This document shows positions 40,327-50,424 of a stretch of DNA of 64,000 nucleotides, piece by piece. Source of the DNA: Parapusillimonas granuli (GTDB lineage Bacteria > Pseudomonadota > Gammaproteobacteria > Burkholderiales > Burkholderiaceae_B). The position numbers and the translations under genes were made by a program. Position 1 is the stretch's first letter; each line of letters begins with the position of its first letter. The notes under the pieces are model-generated. The model was not told the DNA's origin. It did not search any database and saw only the letters and a list, made by a program, of their open reading frames with translations. The DNA lies in NCBI RefSeq assembly GCF_013416525.1, contig NZ_JACCEM010000001.1, positions 372,001 through 436,000 on the forward strand, in the 5' to 3' direction.

Positions 40327-41763
40327 TTAGGCAGCCAGGGCCCGGATCGCCGCGGCCACGCCCGCCCCATAGGCGGGGTCCGCCAGGGTGCAATGGTGGA
40401 TGTGGCGTTCCTGCACGTCTTTGGAGGCGCCCGAGATCGCGCGGGCGGTATTGTCGAACAAAGCCTGCTTCTGTTCGTCAGTCATCAGACGGAACAGGGC
40501 GGCGGGCTGCGAGTAGTAGTCCTCGTCCACGCGATGATTCCAGTGGTCGGCGGCGCCTTCGATCGAAAGCGGTGGTTCGCGGTAGTCCGGCTGTTCCTGC
40601 CATTCGCCCTGCAGATTGGGTTCGTTGCCGGTCGTGCGGCCGTAGTTTCCGTCGACCCGCATGGCGCCGTCCCGGTGGAAGCTGTGGTAGGGGCATTTGG
40701 GCGCGTTCACGGGGATCTGGTGGTGATTGACGCCCAGGCGGTAGCGCTGCGCGTCGCCGTAGGAAAACAGGCGCGCTTGCAGCATGCGGTCGGGCGAAAA
40801 CCCGATGCCGGGCACCACGTTGGCGGGGGTGAAGGCGGCCTGTTCCACTTCGGCGAAGAAGTTTTCAGGGTTGCGGTTCAATTCCAGCACGCCCACTTCG
40901 ATCAGCGGATAGTCGCCATGCGGCCATACCTTGGTCAGGTCGAACGGGTTGAGGTGATAGGTGGCCGCATCCTTCTCGGGCATGATCTGCACGTACATGG
41001 TCCAGCGGGGGAAGTCCTTGTCCTCGATGGCTTCGAACAGGTCGCGCTGGGAGCTTTCGCGGTCGCGGCCCGCCACTTCACACGCCTCGGCGTCCGTCAG
41101 GTTCTTGATGCCCTGCTGGGTCTTGAAGGTGAATTTCACCCAGTAGCGCTGGTTGTCGGCGCTGATGAAGCTGAAAGTGTGGCTGCCGAACAAATGCATG
41201 TTGCGGAAGCCCGCGGGGATGCCGCGGTCGCTCATCAGGATGGTGACCTGGTGCAGCGCCTCGGGCAGGCCCGTCCAGAATTCCCAATTGTTCTGGGCGC
41301 TGCGCATGCCGGTGCGCGGGTCGCGCTTGACGGCGTGGTTCAGGTCGGGGAACTTGAGCGGATCACGGAAGAAGAACACCGGGGTGTTGTTGCCGACCAG
41401 GTCCCAGTTCCCTTCTTCCGTATAGAACTTCATGGCGATACCGCGTATGTCGCGCTCGGCATCGGCGGCGCCGCGCTCGCCGGCGACGGTCGAGAAGCGG
41501 GCGAAGACGGGCGTTTGCTTGCCGACTTCCGAGAAGAGCTTGGCCCGGGTGTATTGGGTGATGTCCTTGGTGACGGTGAAGGTGCCGTAGGCGCCCGCGC
41601 CCTTGGCGTGCATGCGGCGCTCGGGGATGACTTCGCGGTCGAAGTGGGCGAGCTTTTCGATCAGCCAGACGTCCTGCAGCAGAACCGGGCCGCGCAGGCC
41701 GGCCGTCATGGTGTTCTGGTTGTCTACGACTGGCGCCCCGGCGGCAGTGGTGAGCTTTTTCAT
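40327..41763 (-). CDS. katA: Haem catalase, small-subunit (KatA-type)
   Basis: Decomposes hydrogen peroxide. The 478-residue monofunctional catalase shows the distal haem-pocket region [20 protein letters not shown] near residue 42 (active His), the Asn region around [20 protein letters not shown], and the proximal Tyr in [14 protein letters not shown] near 335. Length fits clade III catalases. No signal peptide, so cytoplasmic. No OxyR gene is nearby; about 180 bases upstream are left for its promoter. Confidence 0.95.
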   Translation of the reverse strand: MKKLTTAAGAPVVDNQNTMTAGLRGPVLLQDVWLIEKLAHFDREVIPERRMHAKGAGAYGTFTVTKDITQYTRAKLFSEVGKQTPVFARFSTVAGERGAADAERDIRGIAMKFYTEEGNWDLVGNNTPVFFFRDPLKFPDLNHAVKRDPRTGMRSAQNNWEFWTGLPEALHQVTILMSDRGIPAGFRNMHLFGSHTFSFISADNQRYWVKFTFKTQQGIKNLTDAEACEVAGRDRESSQRDLFEAIEDKDFPRWTMYVQIMPEKDAATYHLNPFDLTKVWPHGDYPLIEVGVLELNRNPENFFAEVEQAAFTPANVVPGIGFSPDRMLQARLFSYGDAQRYRLGVNHHQIPVNAPKCPYHSFHRDGAMRVDGNYGRTTGNEPNLQGEWQEQPDYREPPLSIEGAADHWNHRVDEDYYSQPAALFRLMTDEQKQALFDNTARAISGASKDVQERHIHHCTLADPAYGAGVAAAIRALAA

Positions 41764-41945
41764 GCTGAGTCCTTTTTATGTGTTGACGATAGACATGGCA
41801 TGGCGCGGTTAGCGGAACTGCTTTTCCAGTGCTGGGCGCCAGGCTCTGGAAGCAGTGTACCCAGGCCGGCGTTTTTAGTGAAATTGATTAATCTAAGCGC
41901 TGTGATAGGGTATGGCTATTCTGCGAGCCTGGATGATCTTGGCAC

Positions 41946-42488
41946 TCAGCGCCGGAACTCCCGTTCGTGCAGAAAGGCCGCATGCTTGGGCGCGCGCTTG
42001 GTCTTGGACCATTCTTCGAGCATGTCCCACTTGACCGCGTCGAGCCGCTTCACCATGGCGGCCTCATCGGGGTCGGGACAAGCCAGTTCGACTCGATGGC
42101 CGTTGGGGTCGAAAACATAGATCGAGTGAAAAGCCCCGTGATCGGTGACGCCGAGCACATCCACTCCGTGGGACTCCAGGTGCTCCTTGAATGCCAGCAG
42201 CTCCTCGCGGTCCTTGACGCGGAAGGCGATGTGTTGCACCCATTCCGGGGTGTTGGGGTCGCGCCCCATGGGCGGCTTGGTGGGCAACTCGAAGAATGCG
42301 AGAACGTTGCCGCCCCCTGCATCGAGGAACACGTGCATGTAGGGGTCGGGTTCTTTGGTCGAAGGGACCTGGTCTTCGGCGATGGCCAGCACGAAGTCCA
42401 TTTTCAGCATCTGGTTGTACCAGAGCACGGTTTCCTTGGCGTCCTTGCAGCGGTACGCGACATGGTGGATGCGATCGATTTTCATCAT
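41946..42488 (-). CDS. VOC-family (glyoxalase/extradiol-dioxygenase fold) enzyme
   Basis: A 180-residue metal-dependent vicinal-oxygen-chelate protein. Metal-ligand candidates are His in IDRIHHVAYRC, His in EWVQHIAFRVKD and Glu in DPNGHRVELACP, the classic H/H/E pattern. Two adjacent ATGs serve as start (42,488 or 42,485), both after AGGAG. It is divergent from a LysR gene with a 93-base gap, which suggests control by that regulator. Ring-cleavage, glyoxalase or resistance functions cannot be told apart. Confidence 0.8.
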   Translation of the reverse strand: MMKIDRIHHVAYRCKDAKETVLWYNQMLKMDFVLAIAEDQVPSTKEPDPYMHVFLDAGGGNVLAFFELPTKPPMGRDPNTPEWVQHIAFRVKDREELLAFKEHLESHGVDVLGVTDHGAFHSIYVFDPNGHRVELACPDPDEAAMVKRLDAVKWDMLEEWSKTKRAPKHAAFLHEREFRR

Positions 42489-42581
42489 GGTCTCCTGATG
42501 GGGTGGATGGACATGTACATTGAAGCCCGTTGTGACATATCATTCAAACAGTTTTTTTTCATAGATTGATTGGGTTTTCCC

Positions 42582-43487
42582 ATGAATGTAACTTTGCGGC
42601 AGCTGCGCGCCTTTCTGGCGGTCGCCCGTACCGGCAGCTTCACGCTGGCGGCGGAAAGCCTATACATCACGCAATCCGCGTTGAGCGGCCTGATCAAGGA
42701 GTTGGAGCAGACGCTGGGAGCGCGCCTGATCGACCGCAGCACCCGCCGCGTGTACCTGACCGAAATCGGGGAACATTTGTATCCAACGCTGGAGGGCGTG
42801 CTGCATGACCTGGACGGCGCGCTGCGGCAAGCCGTCGACCAGCGCGACATGAAAACCGGCCTGGTCCGGATAGCGGCCTCTCAACTGCTTGCTTCCACGC
42901 TGATGCCGGATCTCATCGCCGCCTTCCAAGCCTTGCACCCCATGATCCAGGTCCGGCTGGTGGATACCCCGGTGGAGGCCGTCATGGCCCGCGTGTTCGC
43001 CGGCGAGGTGGAATTGGGGATCGGCCCCGAGCGCGAGCCGAACTCCGACATCACCTCGACACGGTTGTTCGACGGCCCGTTCATGGCCGTCTTCCCGGCC
43101 GGCCACGCGCTCGATAGGCACAAGCGCCTGCGCTGGGCCGATCTGGCGAGCCATCCGGTCATCACATTGCAGGGCCAGTTCACCGGGCTGCTGATCCGCG
43201 ATCTGCGCGCTTCCGCACCGGAGCTGGCGTTCGCGCCGTCCACCGAAGTCGCGTTCATGTCGACGGCGCTGTCAATGGTCAAGTCCGGGCTCGGCGTAGC
43301 GCTCTGCATTCCGTACGCCGCGTCGCTGATCGAAGTCTACGGCCTGCGGATGCGGCCTGTGGCGAGTCCTGAGGTATATCGTAGTTTCGAGGTATTCACA
43401 CGGCGCGGGCGCACGCTGTCCCCCGCGGCACAGAGCTTCCTGGATTTCATCGGGCCGCGGATCCGCGCCATGCCGTATCTGCGCTGA
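42582..43487 (+). CDS. LysR-family transcriptional regulator
   Basis: A 301-residue LysR regulator: N-terminal winged HTH (TLRQLRAFLAVARTGSFTLA, QSALSGLIKELEQTLG) and a periplasmic-binding-like effector domain (~90-300). It starts at the ATG 42,582. It lies divergent from the VOC gene and convergent with the P450 gene. Regulators of this kind activate the neighbouring divergent gene in response to a small molecule. Confidence 0.9.
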   Translation: MNVTLRQLRAFLAVARTGSFTLAAESLYITQSALSGLIKELEQTLGARLIDRSTRRVYLTEIGEHLYPTLEGVLHDLDGALRQAVDQRDMKTGLVRIAASQLLASTLMPDLIAAFQALHPMIQVRLVDTPVEAVMARVFAGEVELGIGPEREPNSDITSTRLFDGPFMAVFPAGHALDRHKRLRWADLASHPVITLQGQFTGLLIRDLRASAPELAFAPSTEVAFMSTALSMVKSGLGVALCIPYAASLIEVYGLRMRPVASPEVYRSFEVFTRRGRTLSPAAQSFLDFIGPRIRAMPYLR

Positions 43488-43509
43488 GCAAAGAGACCGG
43501 ACGCCGTAT

Positions 43510-45852
43510 TCAAAGCGCCAGCACGATCTTCGTGCCCGCGGCGCGTGAGCAGCATGCCATCAGGCGCTGGTTGGCTGCGCGCTCCGCTTTGGTCAACACT
43601 TTGTCGCGGTGGTCGACGTCGCCTTCGACGACGTTGACCTCGCAGGTTCCGCACAGCCCCTCGCCGCAATCGCAAGGCACGTCGAAGCCGGCGGCCTGCA
43701 GCGCCTGCAGCAGGGTCTGGTCGGGCGCCACCGTCACACTGACGTTGGAGTCCTTGAGCTCCGCGACGAAACCGTGTTCCTTGTCGGGGTCGAGCGCCGA
43801 GCTTTCAGCGCTGAAATGCTCGAAGTGCAGCACGTTCTCCGGCCATTGCTCGCTCATGGTCTCGAGCTCGTCGATCAGGCGGTCGGGCCCGCAGGCGTAC
43901 ACGCGCGTCCCGCCATCCACGTCGGCAAGCAGCGCGCGGAGATCCATGCGTCGGCCTTCGGCTTTTACGTACAGGTTCAGCCGCGCGGCGTGATCCTGCT
44001 CCAAGCGAGCAAGCAAGGCCATCTGCCGGCGGGACCGGCCCGCATAGTGAATCTCGTACGGCTTGCCCAAGTGTTTGAGGCGGTCGGCCATGGCGAGCAT
44101 CGGCGTGATGCCGATGCCGCCCGCGATCAGCACGAATCGCCGGCCGGACTCGTCCAGGCGAAACAGGTTCTTGGGACCCGCCAGCTGCAAGGTGCTTCCG
44201 GCCGCGATCAGGTCGCAGAAGTGGCGCGACCCACCGCGCCCGTCGGCCTCACGCTGCACGACGACCTGCAGGGTGTGCCGGTCGTCCGCACGGCCACAGA
44301 GGGAATACTTGCGGCGAAAGCCGCCGGCGATGAGATCGATATGGGCGCCCGCCGTCCAGGCCGGCAGTGCGCGGCCGCGCGGGTCGGCGAGCACGAAGCG
44401 GAACAGGCCGTCGCCTTCGATGTGCTTCTCTTGCAGCCGCACGGTGCGCGCCAGGCCGTCCTTGGACGGCGGGCCGATGTAGAACGCGCCGGCATCGGCC
44501 GGAGCGGCGGCGCCCGTGCGCTCGGGGTTGCGCGCGGGATCCCACTCGACCCATAGCTTGTCCGGGCCGCGGAACGAGGTGTTCGGCAGGTAGCGGATCG
44601 TCTGATTCTCGACCAGTCCGATGTGTGGCAGGCGGCGCGTGAATTCCTCCAGGAAAACACGCATCTGCATGCGGCCGATGTTCTTGCCCATGCACTGGTG
44701 GGCGCCATAGCCGAAGGTCATGTGTTCGACGGCGTTTTCCCGATAGAGGTCGACCTCCTCGGGATTCTCGAAGTGGCGGGAATCGAAATTCGCCGAGACC
44801 TGCACGAGCAGCAGCTTGCCGCCCTTCGGGATCGGGACCCCGCCGACCACGGCATCGGCGGTGGCCACGCGGCGCCAGGCGATTATCGAGCCCGACACGC
44901 GCAGGCATTCCTCCACGGCGTTGGGAATCAACGCCGGGTTCTCGCAGATGGCGTCCCAGGCTTCGCGCTGCCTCAGCAGCGTCAGGAACGCGTTGGCCGT
45001 GGCGTTGGAGGTCGTCTCGTGTGCGGCCGCCAGGATGGCCATCATCATGGAACGAAGATAGGACTCGGGCACGATGTCTGGATGGCGCAGGTGCTGGCGG
45101 ATGGTCTCGTACATCCAGCCTTCGCCATCGGGACGCTTGCGCATGTCGTCCAGGATGCTCTGCGCGGTCTGCCAGAAGCGGCCCACATTCTCGGCGATCT
45201 GGAGTTGTTCCTGTGGCGTGGGACGGCCCCAGGTATTGAGGGTGTGCGCCACGGCGAACTGGCGCAGCTGCTCTGCGCCATCGTCCGGCACGCCGAGAAA
45301 CTTGAGCGCGATGTTCAACGGGATCTCATAGAACATCTCGCTTACCAGTTCGGCGCGCCCCTTGTCGATGAAGCGGTCCATGTACTGCCGCGCCAGCGCC
45401 CGGACCATCGGCTCGTAGGCGACGAGCCGCTCGGGAAGGAAAGCATCCGTGAGCAGGCGCCGGCGCTCCATGTGGTCGGGCTCGTCTTCGTTCACCATCG
45501 TCCGGTTCATCGCGTAACCATAGCGCTGAAGGACCTGCGTCACCTCGGGAGTCGCCGGGGTGATCTTTTCGAGTGCGTTCGCGGGCGAAAAGAGGATGTT
45601 GTCGCGGAATACCGCCTTCACGTCCTCATAGCGCGTGACGACCCAGTAGCCCAGCTGAGGGCTCCAGAACACGGGCTCCTGCTCGCGCGACCAGCGCAAG
45701 TACTCCGCCGGCGCCTCCATGTAGGCGGGTTCGAACGGATTGAACGCGGCGGCGTTGCTGCTGACGGGGCATCCGTTCGGTCCGGGCAGAGTTGCCTGCG
45801 CTCGGTGATCGATGGGGCAACGGGACGCGCTCGGGTGCGTGGACGTGTTCAT
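43510..45852 (-). CDS. Self-sufficient cytochrome P450 with PFOR-type reductase (CYP116B-like)
   Basis: A 780-residue fusion of a P450 and a phthalate-dioxygenase-reductase-like module, as in P450RhF and other CYP116B enzymes. P450 part (1-~440): I-helix AAHETTSN near 276, E-x-x-R near 315, haem-Cys loop FGYGAHQCMGKNIG (Cys ~387). Reductase part: flavin-binding RKYSLCG region, NADH-binding IAGGIGITPMLAMADRL, and a C-terminal [2Fe-2S] ferredoxin CDCGEGLCGTCEVNV with a last Cys in MACC. It takes electrons from NAD(P)H without partner proteins and oxidises an unknown hydrophobic or aromatic substrate. The ATG at 45,852 follows GGAG. Confidence 0.93.
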   Translation of the reverse strand: MNTSTHPSASRCPIDHRAQATLPGPNGCPVSSNAAAFNPFEPAYMEAPAEYLRWSREQEPVFWSPQLGYWVVTRYEDVKAVFRDNILFSPANALEKITPATPEVTQVLQRYGYAMNRTMVNEDEPDHMERRRLLTDAFLPERLVAYEPMVRALARQYMDRFIDKGRAELVSEMFYEIPLNIALKFLGVPDDGAEQLRQFAVAHTLNTWGRPTPQEQLQIAENVGRFWQTAQSILDDMRKRPDGEGWMYETIRQHLRHPDIVPESYLRSMMMAILAAAHETTSNATANAFLTLLRQREAWDAICENPALIPNAVEECLRVSGSIIAWRRVATADAVVGGVPIPKGGKLLLVQVSANFDSRHFENPEEVDLYRENAVEHMTFGYGAHQCMGKNIGRMQMRVFLEEFTRRLPHIGLVENQTIRYLPNTSFRGPDKLWVEWDPARNPERTGAAAPADAGAFYIGPPSKDGLARTVRLQEKHIEGDGLFRFVLADPRGRALPAWTAGAHIDLIAGGFRRKYSLCGRADDRHTLQVVVQREADGRGGSRHFCDLIAAGSTLQLAGPKNLFRLDESGRRFVLIAGGIGITPMLAMADRLKHLGKPYEIHYAGRSRRQMALLARLEQDHAARLNLYVKAEGRRMDLRALLADVDGGTRVYACGPDRLIDELETMSEQWPENVLHFEHFSAESSALDPDKEHGFVAELKDSNVSVTVAPDQTLLQALQAAGFDVPCDCGEGLCGTCEVNVVEGDVDHRDKVLTKAERAANQRLMACCSRAAGTKIVLAL

Positions 45853-45877
45853 GCTGGGGGTCTCCAAAATCTAATAA

Positions 45878-45912
45878 TGCGTAATTCTATTACGCAAAGC
45901 GTAGAAAGTGAA
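45878..45912 (-). promoter_or_regulatory. P450 promoter with IclR-type operator
   Basis: On the minus strand, -35 TTCACT (45,907-45,912) and -10 TAGAAT (45,884-45,889) are 17 bases apart. The spacer contains CTACGC-TTT-GCGTAA (45,890-45,904), nearly the same 15-bp palindrome as at 46,845-46,859. A further half-site makes a TGCGTAAT...ATTACGCA palindrome at 45,878-45,896. Confidence 0.7.
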
Positions 45913-45963
45913 GAAGTCTCACCCGCGCATGGAGGAAACCCGCGTGGTGGTCGATCGAGATCG

Positions 45964-46767
45964 TCAGCTGGACAAGTAACCCATCGCTGCGCTGATGCTC
46001 GCCGCTTCGCCGATGATCTGCGAACAGACTTTGCCGTCAAGCCGGAAGTCAAAGCCGCTGCTCGCCCCCAGCGCGGTCAGGACGGCGCTCACATGGCCGT
46101 TCGCGTCGAAGATCGGGGCCGAGACCGCGGAGATTCCACGCAACAGCATGTCGCGCACGATGGCGCAGCCTTGGGCGCGCACCGTGCCGCACAGGGCCGC
46201 GATGGCTTGTGGCCCATTGGGTATCAGCGCGCGCTGGTCCGCCGAACCCGCCGCATACTCCTGCCGGGCACGCTGCTGGATGTCCGCGTTATCGGTGAAG
46301 GCGAGAAACACTTGGCCGGTTGCCGACCACAGCAGCGGCAGCACCGAACTAGGCCGAATGTTCACGGTCACCGGCAGAGGAGGTTCCTCCATGCGCAGTA
46401 CGGTGGGGCCGATGTTCCCCATCACGGCGATGAAGCAGGTGGTCTCCAAGGACTCGCGCATGCGCAGCAGCGCGCCTTCGCCCAAGCGCACCGGGTCGCA
46501 TTGGCGCAATGCGGCCAAACCCAGGCGGATGGATTCGGTGCCCAGATGGTATTGGAGCGTCTGGGGATTTTGAACGACGAAGCCTTCCTGCACGAAACTG
46601 GCGAGGTAACGGTGCACCTTGGCGGTGCTTTCCCCCACTTCGTTGCCGATCGCAGTGAGGCTCGCGGCGCCGCCCAGGCGCGTAAGCGCCTTGAGGATGG
46701 CCAAGCCGGTTTCAGCAGCCTGAACCCGTTGGCGTCGGTCATTGGCAGGGGAGGTCATAGTTCGCAT
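45964..46767 (-). CDS. IclR-family transcriptional regulator
   Basis: A 267-residue regulator with an N-terminal winged HTH (GLAILKALTRLGGAASLTAI, ESTAKVHRYLASFVQEGFVV) and an effector domain (~90-265) containing the GISAVSAPIFDANGHVSAVL segment. Starts at 46,767 or the ATG 46,758. It lies upstream of the P450 and divergent from a Bug-type binding protein. A shared palindrome in both promoters makes it the probable regulator of both. Confidence 0.9.
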   Translation of the reverse strand: MRTMTSPANDRRQRVQAAETGLAILKALTRLGGAASLTAIGNEVGESTAKVHRYLASFVQEGFVVQNPQTLQYHLGTESIRLGLAALRQCDPVRLGEGALLRMRESLETTCFIAVMGNIGPTVLRMEEPPLPVTVNIRPSSVLPLLWSATGQVFLAFTDNADIQQRARQEYAAGSADQRALIPNGPQAIAALCGTVRAQGCAIVRDMLLRGISAVSAPIFDANGHVSAVLTALGASSGFDFRLDGKVCSQIIGEAASISAAMGYLSS

Positions 46768-46838
46768 GGGTGTCGGTCAGTGGGAGGGGCAGTCATAGCA
46801 TAGTTCGCACGCAATGGCATCAGGGAATGTACGAGATT

Positions 46839-46865
46839 TTGACTTTACGCATTGCGTAATATGAT
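46839..46865 (+). promoter_or_regulatory. Bug-gene promoter with IclR-type operator in the spacer
   Basis: TTGACT (46,839-46,844) and TATGAT (46,860-46,865) are separated by exactly 15 bases that form the perfect palindrome TTACGC-ATT-GCGTAA (46,845-46,859). It lies in the gap between the IclR gene and the Bug gene. Confidence 0.7.
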
Positions 46866-46913
46866 TTCGATCAAGAATTTGTGCTGAAAATATGAAAATA
46901 TCCCAGGAGTCCC

Positions 46914-47891
46914 ATGATAAACCGCCGATTCGCAACCCGTTGGCTGGCCGCCGCCCTTGTTCTCACTTGCGCGGGAACCGTTCACGCCCATAGCTATCCC
47001 GCCAAGCCGCTACGTTGGGTCGTCCCTTATTCCGCCGGAGGAGGCTCGGATTTCCTGGCGCGGACCATTGGCCAGCAGCTGTCGAAACAGACCGGCCAAT
47101 CGGTGGTCGTCGAGAACAAGCCAGGCGGCAATACGGCGATCGCAGCCGTGGATGTCGCGCGCTCGCCCGCCGATGGCTACACCTTTCTTTCGGCCGACAA
47201 CGGAACGATGGTGTTCAACTCGGCGCTGTACGCGAAGCTGACGTACAACCCGGACACAGACCTGGCGCCCGTCACTCTGATGGGCAAGTTCCCGATGATT
47301 CTCGCCGTGGGACAGTCGTCGGACATCAAGGATGCCGGGGATCTCATCGCCCGGGCCAAGGCTCAGCCCGGAGAGCTCAACTACGGGTCCGCCGGCGCCG
47401 GCAGCCCGCACCACCTGGCAATGGAATTGCTCAAGGTCCACGCGGGCCTGCACATGGTGCATATTCCTTACAAGGGCGCCGCGCCGGCGCTGGCTGACTT
47501 GGCGGGTGGCCAGGTGGCGGCCATGATGGTGGACCTTGCGGCCGGCGCCGGCTTCATCAAGGGCGGCAAAGTGCGGCCCCTGGCCGTGGCCAACCCGACT
47601 CGGCTGCCGCAGCTGCCCGACGTGCCCACATTCGCCGAGCTGGGATACGGGAACGTCGAAGCCGCCGCGCAAGTTGGCATCGTCGCCCCTGCGGGTACGC
47701 CTCCCGAAGCGGTGTCCGCGCTTCAGCAGCAAGTGGCTGCCGCCCTGCAGGAGCCGGACATCCGCCAAAAGTTGGTCGACTTCGGCATCGAACCCGTGGG
47801 CAGCACGCCAAAACAGTACGCCGATCTGATTCAGGTGGAAGTGCAGCGCTGGCACAAGCTGATCCGGGACCAGAAGATCTCGCTGGATTGA
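46914..47891 (+). CDS. Bug-family (TctC-like) periplasmic substrate-binding protein
   Basis: A 325-residue tripartite-tricarboxylate-type binding protein. A signal peptide (MINRRFATRWLAAALVLTCA, cleavage after VHA near residue 25) precedes YPAKPLRWVVPYSAGGGSDF, the family's ligand-binding start, and GELNYGSAGAGSPHHLAMEL near 155. No TctA/TctB genes are adjacent, as is common for the greatly expanded Bug families of Alcaligenaceae. It probably captures a carboxylate related to the P450 pathway. Confidence 0.92.
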   Translation: MINRRFATRWLAAALVLTCAGTVHAHSYPAKPLRWVVPYSAGGGSDFLARTIGQQLSKQTGQSVVVENKPGGNTAIAAVDVARSPADGYTFLSADNGTMVFNSALYAKLTYNPDTDLAPVTLMGKFPMILAVGQSSDIKDAGDLIARAKAQPGELNYGSAGAGSPHHLAMELLKVHAGLHMVHIPYKGAAPALADLAGGQVAAMMVDLAAGAGFIKGGKVRPLAVANPTRLPQLPDVPTFAELGYGNVEAAAQVGIVAPAGTPPEAVSALQQQVAAALQEPDIRQKLVDFGIEPVGSTPKQYADLIQVEVQRWHKLIRDQKISLD

Positions 47892-47957
47892 AGCTTGCGG
47901 GATGGCGGGAGGGAACCGCTTCAAGGCCGGCGCCGTGCGGGCCGGCCCCACGGGCCC

Positions 47958-48670
<713 letters not shown>

Positions 48671-48671
<1 letters not shown>

Positions 48672-49414
48672 TATTCGTCGTCTCCGAGATAAGCGGTCCG
48701 GACGCTGGGATTGTCGCGGATCTCGGCGGGCGTGCCGCTGGCGATGGCGCGCCCGTAGACCAGCACCGTGACGCGGTCGGCCAGCTTGAAGACGGCGTCC
48801 ATGTCGTGCTCGACCAGGACGATGCCGTAGTCCTGCTTGATGCTCAGGAGAAGCCGGGTCATCTGCAGGGACTCGGCCTGGCTCATGCCGGCCATGGGCT
48901 CGTCCAGCAGCAGCAGGCGGGGCTTGCCGGCCAGCACCATGGCCAGTTCGAGCTGGCGTTGTTCGCCATGCGCCATGTCGGAGACGGGGACATGCGCGCG
49001 GGATTCCAACCCGACCCGCGCCAGGGCTTCATGCGCCGGGCCGGTGAGCTCGGGCTGCGTGTCGACCGGCGACCACAGCCGGAAGCTGTGCCCTTGATGC
49101 GCCTGCACGGCCAGCATGACGTTCTGCAAGGCGCTGAATTCCGGAAATATGGACGTGATCTGATAGGAGCGCGCGATGCCGCGCAAGCTGCGCTGTTCCA
49201 CGCTCTCGTTCGTGATGTCGCGGCCGTCCAGCAGGATCCGCCCCGCGTCGGGGCGGACCTCGCCCGCGAGCTGGGTGATGAGCGTGCTTTTGCCGGCGCC
49301 GTTCGGCCCGATGACGGCGTGGATCTCGCCGTGGCGCACGTCGAAGCTGAAATTGTCGGTGGCCAAGAGGCCGCCATAGCGCTTCACCAGGCCGCTTACC
49401 GTCAATAGGCTCAT
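48671..49414 (-). CDS. livG: Branched-chain amino acid-type ABC transporter ATPase LivG
   Basis: A 247-residue ATPase with Walker A GPNGAGKSTLITQLAGE near 34, the LivG/LivF-type insert, signature AHGEQRQLELAMVLAG and Walker B RLLLLDEPMAGMS. MSLLTVSGLVKRYGGLLATD begins at the ATG 49,414, which overlaps the livM stop codon (ATGA); the long open frame upstream is livM read out of frame. Confidence 0.93.
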
Positions 49415-50418
49415 GGCTGTCGCGGCTCCGAAGCAATGGCGGCGGGCCGGCTTGCACGCCGGGCTTCGAGCTTTTGCAGCATGCCGACGATGCCCAGCCT
49501 GCTGCCGATGATGACGATCACGATGAGAGGCCCGAAAATCGCCATCCAGTGCTCGGTGATGGATTTCAGCCATTCCTCGGTCAGAATCATGGCGACGGAA
49601 CCGAACAAGGGCCCGAACAGCGTGCCCATGCCGCCCAGCATGACCATGACGATGAGTTCGCCGGAGGTGGTCCACGACATGTACGAGGGCGAGCCGAATT
49701 GGGTGAGATTTCCGTAGAGCAGCCCGGCGATGCCGCAGAGCGCGGCCGACAGTACGTAGACGGCCAGCCGGTAGCGGAAGGTGGGATACCCCAATGCCCG
49801 CATGCGGCGCTCATTGCTCTTGCTGGCCCGGATCACCATGCCGAAACGCGAATGGATCAGCCGGTGGCAGCCATAGAGGCTCAGGCAGAGCAGGACGAAG
49901 GACACGGCATAAAGAGTGAGCGGATCGGTGAGGATGACGCCGCCGAAGTTGCTGCCCGACGCCAGCCGCAGGCCGTCGTCGCCGCCGTACTGGCTGAGGC
50001 TGACGAACAGGAAATAGAACATCTGGGCGAACGCCAGGGTGATCATGATGAAAGAAATGCCGCTGGTGCGCAGCGCGATGCTGCCGGTCAGCAGGCCGAC
50101 GAGGCAGCAGGCCGCCAGGGTGACCAGCAGCTGCAGCCAGCCGTTGTCGATGCCGTGGAAGCTCAGGATGGCGGCGCTGTACACGCCCAGCCCCAGGAAC
50201 AGCGCATGGCCGAAGCTGACCAGCCCGCCATAGCCCAGGATCAGGTTGAGGGACAGCGCGGCGATGGCGAAAATCAGGATGCGGGCGATCAGCGTGACGG
50301 CGAAGGGGTCGCCGGCCATGCCGGCGTAGAGCGGCACCAGCGCCAGCGCGGCCAGCAGCAGCGCGCTGACGGTGAAGCTGAGGGGCCGGCCGGGATGCTT
50401 GGCGGGGGCTCGATTCAT
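49411..50418 (-). CDS. livM: Branched-chain amino acid-type ABC permease LivM
   Basis: Inner-membrane permease of 335 residues with about nine hydrophobic segments. The family motif SLNLILGYGGLVSFGHALFL near residue 57 and the cytoplasmic EAA-like loop (SKSNERRMRALGYPTFRYRL near 198) are visible. It ends close to livG with a 4-base overlap and begins six bases after livH. Confidence 0.93.
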   Translation of the reverse strand: MNRAPAKHPGRPLSFTVSALLLAALALVPLYAGMAGDPFAVTLIARILIFAIAALSLNLILGYGGLVSFGHALFLGLGVYSAAILSFHGIDNGWLQLLVTLAACCLVGLLTGSIALRTSGISFIMITLAFAQMFYFLFVSLSQYGGDDGLRLASGSNFGGVILTDPLTLYAVSFVLLCLSLYGCHRLIHSRFGMVIRASKSNERRMRALGYPTFRYRLAVYVLSAALCGIAGLLYGNLTQFGSPSYMSWTTSGELIVMVMLGGMGTLFGPLFGSVAMILTEEWLKSITEHWMAIFGPLIVIVIIGSRLGIVGMLQKLEARRASRPAAIASEPRQP

Positions 50419-50424
50419 GAAGGC

